A stretch of DNA of 25,607 bases from CAYJPV01 sp964396055 (lineage in GTDB: Bacteria; Acidobacteriota; Vicinamibacteria; Vicinamibacterales; JAKQTR01), in assembly GCA_964396055.1 (NCBI GenBank), contig CAYNDV010000057.1:1-25607 (forward strand), given 5' to 3'. This document shows positions 24,269 through 25,607 of this stretch, in pieces. Position 1 is the first letter of the stretch; the number at the start of each line of letters is the position of its first letter. The position numbers and the translations under genes are program-made. The notes beneath the pieces were generated by a model. It worked only from the letters and a program-made list of their open reading frames with translations, did no database searches and had not been told where the DNA came from.

Positions 24269-25607
24269 CGATGGGCCGCATCCTGCACGACTATCACGAA
24301 GCCGGGAGCGTCAACGCGTTACTGGCGCTCTGGGGCTTCGTCGACGACACGACGTTCCTGACGAAGGCCGGCCACGTGGGCGTCGTCTATCGGCTCCGCG
24401 GCATCGATTACGAGGGACTCACCCACGACGAACTCCGGGCCCACGTCCATCGCTTCGAGGCAGCCCTCCGCTTGCTGGACGAGCACTGCCGGGTCTACCA
24501 GTACCTCATCAAGCGGACGGTCGCCCCGTTCGACTCGGCGTCTTGCTCGCAGCCAGTCGCTCGTGAAGCAGTCCAGCGCCGGACCGCTCATCTGAACGGG
24601 CTTCGCCGGGAACTATACGACATCGAACTGTATCTGGCACTGGTGTACGAACCGCCCGGCCGCCGCCGCTCCAGCACGGAACTTCGAGGCCTGTGGCGAC
24701 AGCCGGGCGGCGCTTTGCGCGGGTGGCTCTCGACGCAGGACACGCTGACGCTCCTGGAGGGCGACCTGGACCGGGCGATCGGTACGCTGCACCACAAGGC
24801 GCAGGCGGTCGAGGTGCAGTTGGCGGACTTCGGCCCGGTCCGCCTGGCCAAGGCCGACGCGTTTCGCTTCTTCCGCCGCCTCGTGAACTACGACGCGGGG
24901 ACGGCCGACGCGGCGCGCCTGGCCTACGACACGCACCTCGACTACTTCGTGGCGGACTCGGCGGTCGACTGCCAGCGCGACCATCTCGTGGTTGGCCATC
25001 GCCTCGTGAAGGTGCTGTCCACGAAGGAACCTCCGAGTCAGACGTTCGCGTTCCTCCTGCGCGACGTCTACACGATCCCCGGAGAGCTGATCGCGTGCCT
25101 GGAGTGGCAACGGATCCCCAGCGACCGGATGCGCCGCGAGCTCCAGACGCGCCGCCGGCACTTCTTCAACAAGCGCGTCTCGATGGTCAACTACATCGCC
25201 CCCGACACCAGACCAGAAGAGATGCTGGTGGACGATTCCGCAGGCGCGACGGTCCGACAGCTGGGCGACGCCCTGACGGAGCTCGAGGTCAACGGCCACT
25301 TCTTTGGCAGTTGCTCTCTCACGCTCGTCCTGCACGGAGACGATGGCCGCGCGTTGCAGCAGCAGGCCGCTGAAGCCACGAAGGTGGTGGCCGTCCACGA
25401 CGGCAGCCTGTTCGAGGAGTCCTACAACCTCTTGAACGCCTGGCTGAGCATCGTGCCCGGAAACAGCGCGCAGAATCTACGCCGGCTGGCGCTACTCGAG
25501 ACGAATGCGGCGGATCTCAGCTTCCTGTTTACGCTGGACGGTGGCGAACGCATCTGCCCGCACCTCCAGCGCGAGGCCCTGGCCGTCTTCGAGACGCCGC
25601 ATCACAC
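24262..25607 (+). CDS. VirB4/TrbE conjugal-transfer ATPase, N-terminal part
   Basis: An open frame from GTG 24262 (GGAGG at 24250 gives a 7-nt spacer; ATG 24271 is a poorer alternative) runs to the right edge, 448 residues. The sequence is the CagE/TrbE/VirB N-terminal domain: ALWGFVDDTTFLTKAGHVG, YRLRGIDYEGL, YQYLIKRT, FNKRVSMVNY, EVNGHFFGSCSLTLVL, and ending FETPHH. In the family this ends just before the Walker A segment, so the ATPase motifs lie outside the window. Overlaps the TrbD stop, indicating coupling. Confidence 0.9.
   Translation, partial: MLTMGRILHDYHEAGSVNALLALWGFVDDTTFLTKAGHVGVVYRLRGIDYEGLTHDELRAHVHRFEAALRLLDEHCRVYQYLIKRTVAPFDSASCSQPVAREAVQRRTAHLNGLRRELYDIELYLALVYEPPGRRRSSTELRGLWRQPGGALRGWLSTQDTLTLLEGDLDRAIGTLHHKAQAVEVQLADFGPVRLAKADAFRFFRRLVNYDAGTADAARLAYDTHLDYFVADSAVDCQRDHLVVGHRLVKVLSTKEPPSQTFAFLLRDVYTIPGELIACLEWQRIPSDRMRRELQTRRRHFFNKRVSMVNYIAPDTRPEEMLVDDSAGATVRQLGDALTELEVNGHFFGSCSLTLVLHGDDGRALQQQAAEATKVVAVHDGSLFEESYNLLNAWLSIVPGNSAQNLRRLALLETNAADLSFLFTLDGGERICPHLQREALAVFETPHH

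Overview
The window reads as high-GC DNA from a diderm (outer-membrane) bacterium. Lipoprotein and Tat signals, an outer-membrane efflux channel, RND transport and sigma-54 regulation all point that way. The gene content would suit Acidobacteriota or a delta-proteobacterium-like lineage, but that is inference; no rRNA or marker gene is present. The content looks like accessory, probably mobile, DNA: a defence-type module on the left, a large copper/silver-type resistance and redox island in the middle, and the start of a conjugative type IV secretion (T4SS) cluster on the right.

Left (1-4290, minus strand): a SNF2-family helicase with a C-terminal DUF3883 domain, then a DUF6088/AbiEi-like winged-helix protein, whose stop overlaps the start of a DUF1156-family protein that runs off the left edge. 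This looks like part of a DNA-modification/helicase phage-defence locus with an AbiEi-type regulator between the two large genes. A 9-bp inverted repeat lies in front of the AbiEi-like gene.

Middle (4414-22414): a histidine kinase/NtrC-type response-regulator pair (4550-7104) leads the island. Four transcription units follow, and each can be assigned a sigma-54 promoter (GG-N10-GC) read directly from the sequence: (i) 7663-11305, a DUF2318 Fe-S-type protein, FtsX-like permease, ABC ATPase, HAMP membrane protein and a thioredoxin-like protein; (ii) minus strand 12665-11701, a cytochrome c and a small His-rich periplasmic protein; (iii) 13022-15978, a Met-rich periplasmic protein, an outer-membrane barrel-like protein and a multicopper oxidase; (iv) 16306-22414, a CusCBA-like RND efflux system. 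Palindromes of the form TGTCTG-N4-CAGACA (exact or degenerate) occur upstream of these promoters and upstream of the kinase gene. The simplest model is that the local NtrC-type regulator drives the whole island through these sites.

The last gene of unit (i) appears to be a selenoprotein. An in-frame TGA at 11231 falls where I recall a conserved Cys in relatives. The frame stays open for another 23 codons, and the bases just after the TGA fold into a bacterial-SECIS-like hairpin with a G-U in its loop. Between this gene and the minus-strand cytochrome unit lie two decayed fragments: the C-terminus of a CopA-type P-type ATPase with a frameshift, and a piece of a second sensor kinase related to the one at 4550.

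Right (22415-25607): a hairpin-rich, poorly coding stretch, a hypothetical gene, a small DNA-binding-like protein on the minus strand, and divergent from it VirB2/TrbC, VirB3/TrbD and the N-terminal half of VirB4/TrbE, cut just before its Walker A motif. No tRNA, rRNA, CRISPR array or intact transposase was seen.
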